64,000 nucleotides of DNA from Sulfitobacter sp. LCG007. GTDB lineage: Bacteria; Pseudomonadota; Alphaproteobacteria; Rhodobacterales; Rhodobacteraceae. Shown in pieces: positions 46,399-55,430 of this stretch. A program made the translations under genes and the position numbers. A model generated the notes under the pieces. That model was given only the letters and a program-made list of their open reading frames with translations. It had not been told where the DNA came from and ran no database searches. How positions within the stretch are numbered: the first letter of the stretch is position 1; the number at the start of each line of letters is the position of its first letter. The stretch spans positions 682,001 through 746,000 of the forward strand of contig NZ_CP161805.1 in assembly GCF_040801785.1 (NCBI RefSeq), in the 5' to 3' direction.

Positions 46399-47400
46399 AT
46401 GACAGACCGATCGAGACCCTCCGGCCTGAAGACCTTTGGCATGCTGCTTGTTGCCCTTGGCCTTCAGAGCATGCGCAAGCCCCGCAATGCCCCCATCGAG
46501 GTCGATACCGACGCAGGGCGGTCCCGTGAAAGCCGTCTCACCGCGCGGCCCTCCGAGCCCGCGAGCCGCGACTGGGTTGGTGTGCTGAAGAATACCTTCA
46601 GCGAGATTTCAAAGGACCACGTCATGCTCGTGGCCGCCGGGGTCACGTTCTATGCATTGCTTGCCCTGTTTCCGGCGCTCGCGGCCATCGTGTCGATCTA
46701 CGGGCTGTTTTCGGATCCCGTCACAATCCAGGAACACCTTGTCGCCTTGCAGGGCGTCGTGCCGGAAGGCGGGCTCGGTATCATCAAGTCACAACTCGAC
46801 GCGCTGGCCGCGAAGGGATCGAGCGGGCTGGGCATCGCCTTCGTCATCGGTCTCGGCACATCGCTGTGGTCCGCCAATGCGGGCGTGAAATCGATCTTCG
46901 AAGCGCTCAACATCGCTTATGACGAAACCGAGGACCGAAGTTTCGTCAAACTCACGCTGACGGCGTTCGCCTTCACGCTGGCCGGTATCTTCGTCACGCT
47001 GCTGACGCTGGGTGCCGTGCTCGTCGTTCCCGTCGTTTTCAGCATGCTGCCGATGGGGCAGGGGCTGTGGGAAATCGTGAACTGGCTGCGCTGGCCCGTG
47101 ATGGTCGTCGTCGTCGCCGTTTTGATCGCGCTTCTCTACCGCTTTGGACCCTCGCGGCCGCCTCCGAAGTGGCGCTGGCTGACATGGGGGAGCAGCCTTG
47201 CCGCCGTCCTGTGGCTTTTCGCCTCCGCCCTGTTCTCGTGGTATGCGGCCAATTTCGGTTCCTACGACGCCACCTACGGGTCGCTCGGCGCCGTCATCGG
47301 CTTCATGACCTGGATCTGGATCAGTGCCATCGTGGTCATTACCGGCGCCGAACTGAATGCCGAACTCGAGCGCGGCGCAGACGACGGCGTGCCTTTCTGA
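46399..47400 (+). CDS. YihY/virulence factor BrkB family membrane protein
   Basis: The 333-residue membrane protein has the YihY/BrkB fold: a cytosolic N-terminal part of about 75 residues, then about six transmembrane helices including GVTFYALLALFPALAAIVSIYG and the C-terminal GSLGAVIGFMTWIWISAIVVI. Members were once taken for RNase BN; their transport function is undefined. These genes are often found in general-stress regulons, consistent with the weak EcfG-like element upstream. Confidence 0.9.
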   Translation: MTDRSRPSGLKTFGMLLVALGLQSMRKPRNAPIEVDTDAGRSRESRLTARPSEPASRDWVGVLKNTFSEISKDHVMLVAAGVTFYALLALFPALAAIVSIYGLFSDPVTIQEHLVALQGVVPEGGLGIIKSQLDALAAKGSSGLGIAFVIGLGTSLWSANAGVKSIFEALNIAYDETEDRSFVKLTLTAFAFTLAGIFVTLLTLGAVLVVPVVFSMLPMGQGLWEIVNWLRWPVMVVVVAVLIALLYRFGPSRPPPKWRWLTWGSSLAAVLWLFASALFSWYAANFGSYDATYGSLGAVIGFMTWIWISAIVVITGAELNAELERGADDGVPF

Positions 47401-47482
47401 GGCGCGTCCCTCTCGTCACGCCCCGAAAGCTGGCAGTCGCGCGCGAACGGAAGCGCGATCGCCCTGCGCCGGACGCAAGTCT

Positions 47483-47496
47483 ACTAAATATTTAGT
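47483..47496. promoter_or_regulatory. 14-bp perfect palindrome upstream of glpV
   Basis: ACTAAATATTTAGT is its own complement, in a short A/T-rich island. A TTGACA (47497-47502) follows immediately, so a bound repressor would cover the promoter. It lies 73 bases before the glpV start and looks like an operator for the importer. Confidence 0.55.
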
Positions 47497-47569
47497 TTGA
47501 CAAGCCGCTCAACCCAAAGGCAGGTTTCGGGGGTCTGGCACAACCAGATCAATGACCAGGGAGGAGAAA

Positions 47570-49309
47570 ATGCGGAAGTATCTGCTGTCCGCGGTGGCGG
47601 CTTCGGCCGTCATCGCTTGGACCAATGCGGCCTGGGCCGACGAGGCTGCCGCACAACGCTGGATCGACAACGAATTCCAGCCATCGACGCTTTCCAAGGA
47701 ACAACAGCTCGAAGAGATGAAGTGGTTCATCGAGGCGGCTGAGCCCTATTCCGGAATGGAGATCAACGTGCTTTCGGAAGGCATTCCGACGCACAGCTAC
47801 GAATCCGAGATCCTGACCAAGGCCTTCGAGGAAATCACCGGAATCAAGGTGAACCATCAGATTCTCGGCGAAGGAGAGGTGGTGCAGGCGGTGCAGACCC
47901 AGATGCAGACGGGTCGCAACCTCTATGACGGCTATGTCAACGACAGCGACCTGATCGGCACGCATTCGCGCCTCCAGCTCGCCTATCCGATCTCCGACAT
48001 GATGGAAGGCGACTGGGCCGACACCACCAGCCCGACGCTCGACCTCGAAGACTTCATGGGCATCAGCTTCACCACCGGCCCTGACGGCAAGCTCTACCAG
48101 CTGCCCGACCAGCAGTTCGCGAACCTCTACTGGTTCCGCAAGGACTGGTTCGACAACGAAGACTACAAGGCCGCCTTCAAGGAGAAGTACGGCTACGACC
48201 TTGGCGTGCCGGTCAACTGGTCTGCCTACGAGGATATCGCCGAATTCTTCACCAACGACGTGCAGGAAATCGACGGCGTCCGTATCTACGGCCACATGGA
48301 CTACGGCAAGCGCGCACCGGACCTCGGCTGGCGCATGACGGACGCCTGGCTGTCGATGGCGGGCGCCGGCTCGCCGGGCGAACCCAACGGCGTTCCCATC
48401 GACGAATGGGGCATCCGCATGGAAGCGGGATCGTGCAATCCCTCGGGCGCCAGCGTGTCGCGCGGTGGAGAGGCGAACGGCCCGGCGGCGGTCTTCGCCA
48501 TCGCCAAATGGGACGAATGGCTGCGCAAATACGCGCCCCCCGGGGCTGCCTCCTACGACTTCTACCAGTCGCTGCCCGCCCTCAGCCAGGGTAACGTGGC
48601 CCAGCAGATCTTCTGGTACACGGCCTTCACCGCCGACATGGTCAAGCCCCGCTCGGAAGGCAACAACACCGTGGACGACGACGGCAACCCGCTGTGGCGG
48701 ATGGCGCCCTCGCCGCATGGCCCCTACTGGAAGGAAGGCCAGAAGGTCGGCTATCAGGACGTGGGGTCCTGGACCTTCCTCAAGTCGACCCCGTCCGAGC
48801 GCGCTCAGGCCGCATGGCTCTACGCGCAGTTCGTGACCTCCAAGACCGTCGACGTGAAGAAGTCCCACGTGGGGCTCACCTTCATCCGGGACAGCACCGT
48901 GCGGCACGACAGCTTCAGCGAACGGGCGCCCAAGCTTGGCGGTCTCGTCGAATTCTACCGCTCGCCGGACCGCGTCGCATGGTCTCCCACGGGGATCAAC
49001 GTGCCGGACTATCCCAAGCTCGCGCAGATCTGGTGGCAGCAGATCGGCGACGTCAACTCGGGCGCCTTCACGCCGCAGGAAGCCATGGACCGTCTTGCCG
49101 AAGAGATGGACATCACCATGGCCCGGATGCAGCAGGCGGACGAGTCGGCCGGCGTCTATGGCGGCTGCGGACCGCGCCTGAACGAGCCGAAGGACCCGTC
49201 CGAATGGCTCGGCAAGGAAAACGGTCCCCAGGCGAAGCTCGACAACGAGAAACCGCAGGGCGAGACCGTCAACTACGACGACCTCGTCGCGCGCTGGCAG
49301 TCGCAGTAG
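47570..49309 (+). CDS. glpV: Binding protein of glycerol-type ABC importer (GlpV-like)
   Basis: The 579-residue binding protein is long for its class, as is GlpV of the rhizobial glpSTPQUV glycerol importer. It has a signal peptide (MRKYLLSAVAASAVIAWTNA, cleavage near AWA-DE), and the mature part starts in the SBP_bac_1 manner (MEINVLSEGIPTHSYESEIL). A frame start at 47552 exists, but the ATG at 47570 is five bases after GGAGG. Glycerol as ligand is inferred from the gene set, including the DUF2160 protein. A hairpin follows before the ATPase genes. Confidence 0.86.
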   Translation: MRKYLLSAVAASAVIAWTNAAWADEAAAQRWIDNEFQPSTLSKEQQLEEMKWFIEAAEPYSGMEINVLSEGIPTHSYESEILTKAFEEITGIKVNHQILGEGEVVQAVQTQMQTGRNLYDGYVNDSDLIGTHSRLQLAYPISDMMEGDWADTTSPTLDLEDFMGISFTTGPDGKLYQLPDQQFANLYWFRKDWFDNEDYKAAFKEKYGYDLGVPVNWSAYEDIAEFFTNDVQEIDGVRIYGHMDYGKRAPDLGWRMTDAWLSMAGAGSPGEPNGVPIDEWGIRMEAGSCNPSGASVSRGGEANGPAAVFAIAKWDEWLRKYAPPGAASYDFYQSLPALSQGNVAQQIFWYTAFTADMVKPRSEGNNTVDDDGNPLWRMAPSPHGPYWKEGQKVGYQDVGSWTFLKSTPSERAQAAWLYAQFVTSKTVDVKKSHVGLTFIRDSTVRHDSFSERAPKLGGLVEFYRSPDRVAWSPTGINVPDYPKLAQIWWQQIGDVNSGAFTPQEAMDRLAEEMDITMARMQQADESAGVYGGCGPRLNEPKDPSEWLGKENGPQAKLDNEKPQGETVNYDDLVARWQSQ

Positions 49310-49324
49310 TCCGACAGACGATCC

Positions 49325-49352
49325 GGAGGGCCGTCCGCGATGGCGGCCCTCC
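49325..49352 (+). repeat. Intra-operon hairpin after glpV
   Basis: GGAGGGCCG (49325-49333) pairs with CGGCCCTCC (49344-49352) around ten bases, 15 bases after the glpV stop. It probably protects the glpV message or causes partial termination. Confidence 0.6.
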
Positions 49353-49382
49353 GCCACATCCCGACGGGAGGCGGGGCAATCG

Positions 49383-50444
49383 ATGATCGAGCTGCAACAG
49401 GTTTCCAAGCGCGTCGGCCGGATCACGCATGTCAAGCCGACCTCGATCTCCTTTCCCGCCGGCGGCTTCAACATCCTTCTGGGTGCCACCGGATCCGGGA
49501 AGACCTCGCTGATAAAGCTGATGGCCGGGCTCGATCCCGTTGCATCCGGAAAGGTCTTCATCGACGGGCAGGACGTGACACGCCGGTCGACGCAGAAGCG
49601 CAACATCAGCCTCGTGCACCAGTTCTTCGTCAACTACCCGCACATGAGCGTTTTCGAGAACATCGCCTCGCCGCTGCGCGTCGCGGGCATGGCCGAAAGC
49701 GAGATCAGGGGCAGGGTGGAAGAGGCGGCGGCGCTGCTGCAACTGACACCGATGCTCAAGCGCCAGCCGCAGGAGCTGTCGGGCGGGCAGCAACAGCGCA
49801 CCGCGCTTGCCCGCGCCATCGCCAAGGAAAGCCGCGCGGTGTTTCTGGACGAGCCGCTGGCGAACCTCGACTACAAGCTGCGCGAGGAGTTGCGCGAGCA
49901 ACTGCCCGAACTGCTGGCCGGGCGGGGCGCGGTGGTTGTCTATGCGACCTCCGAGCCCGAGGAGGCGCTGCTGCTGGGCGGGCGTACGGCGCTCATGGCG
50001 GATGGACGGATCACCCAGTTCGGCCCGACCGCCGACGTCTATCGCGAGCCCGAGAACCTGACCGCGGCACGCGTCTTTTCCGATCCCCCGATCAACGCGG
50101 CGAAGGTGTCGAAGTCCGGCAACAAGGTCCGGATGGAAAGCGGTGCCTCGTGGTCGCTCAGCGGCCGGGCGTCCGAACTTCCCGACGGGGAGTACACGGT
50201 CGCCGTCCGGCCGCATCGGGTGACACCCGGCCGGCTGGGTGCAGGCGACGTCGAACTGCGCGGCAAGGTCCAGATCACCGAATTGTCGGGGTCGCATTCG
50301 AGTGCGCATTTCAGCCTCGGCAAGGAAGCGTGGGTATCGCTGGCACCCGGCATTCACCCCTACAAGGTCGGCGAAGAGCACAGCTTCTTCATGGATCCCG
50401 AGCGTTGCCGCTACTTTGACATCGACGGTCAGCGGAGGGCATGA
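49383..50444 (+). CDS. glpS: ABC ATPase 1 of glycerol-type importer (H-loop His replaced)
   Basis: The 353-residue ATPase has an intact Walker A (GATGSGKTS, about residues 34-42), Q-loop VHQFFVNYPHMSV, signature LSGGQ (132-136) and Walker B VFLDE (153-157). The H-loop reads YATSEPEEA, with Ser190 where the catalytic His is expected. A C-terminal TOBE/regulatory domain follows (about 270-353). It works with ATPase 2, whose signature is lost, so only one composite ATP site looks complete. The assignment as GlpS-like comes from order: glpV-S-T-P-Q-U. Confidence 0.87.
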   Translation: MIELQQVSKRVGRITHVKPTSISFPAGGFNILLGATGSGKTSLIKLMAGLDPVASGKVFIDGQDVTRRSTQKRNISLVHQFFVNYPHMSVFENIASPLRVAGMAESEIRGRVEEAAALLQLTPMLKRQPQELSGGQQQRTALARAIAKESRAVFLDEPLANLDYKLREELREQLPELLAGRGAVVVYATSEPEEALLLGGRTALMADGRITQFGPTADVYREPENLTAARVFSDPPINAAKVSKSGNKVRMESGASWSLSGRASELPDGEYTVAVRPHRVTPGRLGAGDVELRGKVQITELSGSHSSAHFSLGKEAWVSLAPGIHPYKVGEEHSFFMDPERCRYFDIDGQRRA

Positions 50445-50445
50445 G

Positions 50446-51519
50446 ATGGCGCGGGTGACACTGTCCCGGCTGCGGCACAGCTACAGTCCGGACCCGACCG
50501 GTCCGCAGGACTACGCGCTCAAGGAGATTGACGTGACCTGGCGCGACGGGGGGGCCTACGCGCTGCTCGGGCCCTCGGGATGCGGCAAGTCGACCTTGCT
50601 GAACATCATTTCCGGCCTGCTCCGGCCATCCGAGGGCCGGGTGGTCTTTGGCGACACGGACGTGACCGACCTGCCGCCGGACCGTCGCAACATTGCGCAG
50701 GTGTTCCAGTTCCCGGTCATCTACGACACCATGACGGTCCGTCAGAACCTCGCCTTTCCGCTCAGGAACAGGGGTGTGGACGGCGCGACCATCAAGCGGC
50801 GGGTGAACGAGATTGCCGAGATGCTCGAGGTGACGGGCATGCTCGACATGCGCGCCGCGAACCTCGGGCCGGACAACAAGCAGAAGATTTCCATGGGCCG
50901 CGGCCTCGTGCGTGAGGACGTCAACGCGGTGATGTTCGACGAGCCGCTGACCGTGATCGACCCGCATCTGAAGTGGAAGCTGCGCTCGAAGCTCAAGGAG
51001 CTCCACCAGCGGGTGCGCGCGACGATGATCTACGTCACCCACGACCAGACCGAGGCCCTGACATTTGCCGACGAGGTCGTCGTGATGCAGGACGGCGAGG
51101 TGGTCCAGATCGGCACGCCGGTGGATCTTTTCGAGCGCCCTCAGCACACTTTTGTCGGCCATTTCATAGGCTCGCCGGGCATGAACATCCTGCCCTGCGA
51201 GAGCCGGGGCGACAGGGCGTTGTTCGAGGGTCACGAGGTGATGCTCGAGGGGCCGGTCTCGGGCGCGGGCGGCACCGAACACTTGGGCATCCGGCCCGAG
51301 CATGTCTCTGTCGGCGAGGGGGGCATACCTGCACGCCTGCTAAACGTCGCGGACGTAGGCCGCCATTTCGTGCTCGACGCCATCGTCGGGAACACCCGGC
51401 TCAAGGCGGTGTCCGAGACGCCGCCCCCGCCCCAGGGTGCAGAGGTCAGCCTGATCTTCCGCCCGGACTACGCCCGCCTCTATCGCGACGGATGGATCGC
51501 GACGGAGGCGCGTCAATGA
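50446..51519 (+). CDS. glpT: ABC ATPase 2 of glycerol-type importer (degenerate signature)
   Basis: The 357-residue ATPase has Walker A GPSGCGKST, Q-loop VFQFPVIYDTMTV, Walker B VMFDE (162-166) and H-loop VTHDQTEA (His199), all intact. The signature is NLGPDNKQKISMGRG: positions 140-144 read LGPDN instead of LSGGQ. The ATG at 50446 comes two bases after the glpS stop, with GGAGG before it; the frame is open further upstream without support. The last codons (GWIATEARQ) are the first copy of a 27-bp repeat array, and the stop overlaps a mini-ORF start (ATGA). Confidence 0.86.
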   Translation: MARVTLSRLRHSYSPDPTGPQDYALKEIDVTWRDGGAYALLGPSGCGKSTLLNIISGLLRPSEGRVVFGDTDVTDLPPDRRNIAQVFQFPVIYDTMTVRQNLAFPLRNRGVDGATIKRRVNEIAEMLEVTGMLDMRAANLGPDNKQKISMGRGLVREDVNAVMFDEPLTVIDPHLKWKLRSKLKELHQRVRATMIYVTHDQTEALTFADEVVVMQDGEVVQIGTPVDLFERPQHTFVGHFIGSPGMNILPCESRGDRALFEGHEVMLEGPVSGAGGTEHLGIRPEHVSVGEGGIPARLLNVADVGRHFVLDAIVGNTRLKAVSETPPPPQGAEVSLIFRPDYARLYRDGWIATEARQ

Positions 51520-51622
51520 TGGATCGCGACGGAGGCGCGTCAATGATGGATCGCGACGGAGGCGCGTCAGCCGAAAGGAACGACGGAGGCGCGTCAATGA
51601 GGAATCAGACGGAGGCGCGCCC

Positions 51623-51625
<3 letters not shown>
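51491..51625 (+). repeat. 27-bp tandem repeat array at the ATPase-permease junction
   Basis: Unit 1 is 51491-51517 and unit 2 51518-51544, identical over 27 bp. Unit 3 (51545-51569) matches over 25 bp. A partial copy lies at 51582-51598 and a diverged one at 51599-51625. Every copy carries GACGGAGGCGCG, that is, a Shine-Dalgarno core, and most carry an ATG after it. Unit 1 is the 3' end of the second ATPase gene; the last copy supplies the ribosome-binding site of the first permease. The unit length is a multiple of three. Confidence 0.9.

Positions 51626-51626
<1 letters not shown>
51516..51626 (+). CDS. 36-residue repeat mini-ORF between ATPase 2 and permease 1
   Basis: ATG at 51516 overlaps the ATPase stop (ATGA) and the TGA at 51624-51626 overlaps the permease ATG (ATGA). 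The peptide is four 9-residue units: MMDRDGGAS twice, then AERNDGGAS and MRNQTEARP. Each unit comes from the 27-bp DNA repeat. It has a good ribosome-binding site inside the ATPase gene. It may encode no function and simply carry ribosomes across the repeat, preserving translational coupling. Confidence 0.45.
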
Positions 51627-52482
<856 letters not shown>

Positions 52483-52486
<4 letters not shown>

Positions 52487-53280
52487 GGAAGCGCTCGGTC
52501 ATCCCCATCCTCTACATCGCCTTCCTGATGCTGCCGATCTACTGGCTCGTCGCGATGAGCTTCAAGACCACGAACGAGATCCTCTCGGGCTTCTCGCTCT
52601 TTCCGCAGAGCTTCACGCTCGAAAACTACCGGACGATCTTCACCGATCCGACATGGTACTGGGGGTACATCAACTCGATCCTCTATGTGTCGCTGAACAC
52701 CGTGCTGTCGGTCGCCGTGGCCCTTCCGGCGGCCTACGCCTTTTCGCGCTACCGCTTCCTCGGGGACAAGCAGCTTTTCTTCTGGCTGCTGACCAACCGG
52801 ATGGCCCCCGCGGCGGTCTTCGCGCTGCCGTTCTTCCAGCTCTATTCCTCGATCCGCCTGTTCGACACGCATCTCGCGGTCGCGCTTGCCCATACGCTTT
52901 TCAACGTGCCGCTGGCGGTCTGGATCCTCGAGGGCTTCATGCGCGGCATCCCGAGGGAGCTGGACGAGACGGCTTTTGTCGACGGCTATTCCTTCCCGCG
53001 CTTCTTCGTGAAGATATTCCTGCCGAGCATCAAGGCGGGGGTCGGTGTCGCGGCCTTCTTCTGCTTCATGTTTTCCTGGGTCGAAATGCTTCTGGCCAAG
53101 ACCCTCACGGCGGTCGAGGCCAAGCCCATCGCCGCGGTGATGACCCGAACCGCCTCAAGCGCGGGCTACGAGCTCGGGCTTCTGGCCGCCGCAGGAACGC
53201 TGACGATCATTCCGGGCGCCATCGTGATCTGGTTCGTGCGCAACTACATCGCGCGCGGTTTCGCGCTTGGGAGGGTCTGA
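52483..53280 (+). CDS. glpQ: ABC permease 2 of glycerol-type importer
   Basis: The 265-residue permease is MalG/UgpE-like, with the loop DETAFVDGYSFPRFFVKIFLP and about six membrane helices. The ATG at 52483 overlaps the glpP stop by 4 bp; the longer open frame has no support. Its stop overlaps the DUF2160 gene start by one base. Confidence 0.9.
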
Positions 53281-53684
53281 TGCGTCGTTCGGTTGCCTTC
53301 GTGACGCTCGTTCCCGGCCCGGCGCTGGCCCAGGCCAAGGCCGGCTGGGGCAACGTCGGCCAGCAGGAGGAGAAGGGATTTTCCTGGACCGATCCGCTCT
53401 GGCCGGATTTCTGGATGGCCTGGACCCCGGCGACGCTGGCCGTCTTCATCGGCATCTTCGGCGCCATCGCGGTGATAGGTCTGCTCGAAGCCTTTCGCTG
53501 GCGCGACGGGCTCGAGCGGCGGGGCGTGCTGGGCCTCACCACGACGCTGGGGGATCGGCTGTTCATCACCCTGCTCGGGTCGGTATATATATTCCTCGCC
53601 TGGCTCGGGCTGGTGGGCCAGCCGATCTGGACGCCGCTTGGCATCGCGATCTGCTGGGGAATATTCGTGTTCTGGAAAGTTTAG
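53280..53684 (+). CDS. glpU: DUF2160 small membrane protein (GlpU-like)
   Basis: The 134-residue protein has a short N-terminal hydrophobic stretch, then FWMAWTPATLAVFIGIFGAI, a cytoplasmic loop with RWRDGLERRG, and two further helices. DUF2160 proteins are the accessory membrane component found with rhizobial-type glycerol ABC importers. It overlaps the glpQ stop (TGATG). No glpK or glpD follows; the next gene is a BlaI-like regulator. Confidence 0.85.
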   Translation: MRRSVAFVTLVPGPALAQAKAGWGNVGQQEEKGFSWTDPLWPDFWMAWTPATLAVFIGIFGAIAVIGLLEAFRWRDGLERRGVLGLTTTLGDRLFITLLGSVYIFLAWLGLVGQPIWTPLGIAICWGIFVFWKV

Positions 53685-53757
53685 GCTTCGCCGGTGCTGC
53701 AATCGGTGCTTTGCTGGACAGGCCAGGTGCAGGGCCCGGACGACGCGACGCGAGACA

Positions 53758-54168
53758 ATGGTAAAGCGAAGAGCCAAGGCAAACCTTCTGACCGAAGTCG
53801 AGCTCGAGTTCATGAACGGACTCTGGGCCCTGGGTCAGGGATCCGTGCGGGACGTTCTCGACTGGCTGCCGCCGGAACGCGATCTGGCCTACACCTCCGG
53901 AGCGACGATCCTGCGGATCCTCGACCAGAAGGGCTTTGTCGAAAGCCGCAAGCAGGGCAAGACGCTTTTCTACGTGCCGCTGCTGGAGAAGGACAAGTAT
54001 CAGACCAGATCGCTGCAGAACCTGTCACGGACGTTGTTTGACGGCACCCCGGCCTCGATGGTCGCGCGGCTTGTCGACGACGCGGGACTGACGGCATCGG
54101 ATCTCGAGGATATTCGGGCGCTGGTGGAGAGGAGGCTCCGAGATGACAGCGATGAGACCGGTTCTTGA
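53758..54168 (+). CDS. BlaI/MecI/CopY-family transcriptional repressor
   Basis: The 136-residue protein has the Penicillinase_R winged helix: LTEVELEFMNGLWALGQGSV, DLAYTSGATILRILDQKGFV and the wing KQGKTLFYVPLL, followed by a dimerisation tail. In the known systems an M56 protease cleaves this repressor. The next gene encodes an M56 protease and overlaps by 26 bp. I find no TACA-N-TGTA-type operator in the 73-bp upstream gap. Confidence 0.87.
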   Translation: MVKRRAKANLLTEVELEFMNGLWALGQGSVRDVLDWLPPERDLAYTSGATILRILDQKGFVESRKQGKTLFYVPLLEKDKYQTRSLQNLSRTLFDGTPASMVARLVDDAGLTASDLEDIRALVERRLRDDSDETGS

Positions 54169-55291
54169 TCTTTTAATGTACGCCAACATCCTGCTCTTGA
54201 TGGCGTATTGCCTCTGGCGAATGACGCAGGTTCTTATCGGGCGCACACGGCTGAGGCATGATTACGGCCTTCAGCTGAAGCTGCTCAAGACAATGCTCTG
54301 CATCACGCTGCTGAGCCCGCTGCTGGCGTATGTCGGGGCCATGCTGAGCGCGCGCTTCGCCCCTGACACCCCCCTGACCCTCGGCGATCTGGCCGTCGCC
54401 GCCTTCCTGCGGGGCGATGTCGCCTTGTCGGCCACCCAGTTCGAACAGGTGCTTGGCCTGCGCGATCGCTTCATGGACGGCCTCACCGGGACGCAGGCGC
54501 CCCTTTGGGTGACGGTGCTGCTGAGCGTCCTTGCTATCGTCGCCCTTGCCCTTTCGGGGCGCGCGTTGCTGTCGCTCTGGCACCTGCGTCGGTCCATCCG
54601 GGGCAGCTACCTGTGGCGTCGCACCGCCGGATGCGAGATCCGCGTATCCGACACCGCCGACATCCCCTTCGCGAGCCGTGGGGTCATCCGGCGCTACGTC
54701 GTGCTGCCGTCGCGTCTGATGACAGATCCCGCCGGTCTGCGGATCGTGCTGGCACATGAACTCCAGCACCTGCGCAGGGGCGACGTCGAGTGGGAATTCG
54801 CTTTCGGGTTCCTGCGGCCGCTGCTCTTCTGGAACCCGGCCTTCGCTTTGTGGAAACACAACTTCGACCATCTCAGGGAGCTGGGTTGCGATCAGGCGGT
54901 CATGGCCTCCGGCCGCATTTCGCCGCGTGCCTACGCGAACTGCCTGCTGGACTTCTGCGCCCGGGGGGCGAACGGCCCGACGACCAGGATCATGACTGTC
55001 GCGCTCGTGCGGCCGGGGGCGCGCAGGTCCCGGCGGATGCTGGAACGGCGCATCCTCGCCATCTGCAATCTGCCCTCGAGAACCCGAAGCGGGGGGCTGT
55101 TACCCTTTGCGGCGGTATTCTTCCTGTCCGTGGGCGGCGTGCTGGCCGCAGCATCTGTCCGACCCCCGGCCGACTGGAGCCACGACCGCCTGATGCTGTC
55201 CGCCATCGCAAACCTCGAGCGTCTCGAGGCAATCAATCGCGGCGGCACCGGAGCGCGGCTTCCTCCGATGCTTGATCCTGACGCGGACTGA
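54143..55291 (+). CDS. M56-family membrane metallopeptidase (BlaR1-like, no sensor domain)
   Basis: The 382-residue protein has four or five hydrophobic segments and the zinc site LAHELQHLRRGDVEW (His205, Glu206, His209), with RELGCDQAV supplying the third ligand. After the last hydrophobic segment only about 50 residues remain, so the penicillin-binding sensor domain of BlaR1/MecR1 is absent. A GAGGAGG site precedes the ATG at 54143. It presumably cleaves the adjacent BlaI-like repressor on an unknown signal. Confidence 0.87.
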   Translation: MTAMRPVLDLLMYANILLLMAYCLWRMTQVLIGRTRLRHDYGLQLKLLKTMLCITLLSPLLAYVGAMLSARFAPDTPLTLGDLAVAAFLRGDVALSATQFEQVLGLRDRFMDGLTGTQAPLWVTVLLSVLAIVALALSGRALLSLWHLRRSIRGSYLWRRTAGCEIRVSDTADIPFASRGVIRRYVVLPSRLMTDPAGLRIVLAHELQHLRRGDVEWEFAFGFLRPLLFWNPAFALWKHNFDHLRELGCDQAVMASGRISPRAYANCLLDFCARGANGPTTRIMTVALVRPGARRSRRMLERRILAICNLPSRTRSGGLLPFAAVFFLSVGGVLAAASVRPPADWSHDRLMLSAIANLERLEAINRGGTGARLPPMLDPDAD

Positions 55292-55430
55292 CCCTCGCGA
55301 CTTGCCCACGAATACCGCCGTCGGCGCGTCTGACGGAGCTGCGAGGGTTTGCGCCTCCCGGCTCTGGCGTTAGGCTGTGGCGAGACCGGGTATCGGGACG
55401 TCGCCGGAACTGCACAGGGGGGACCGGATC

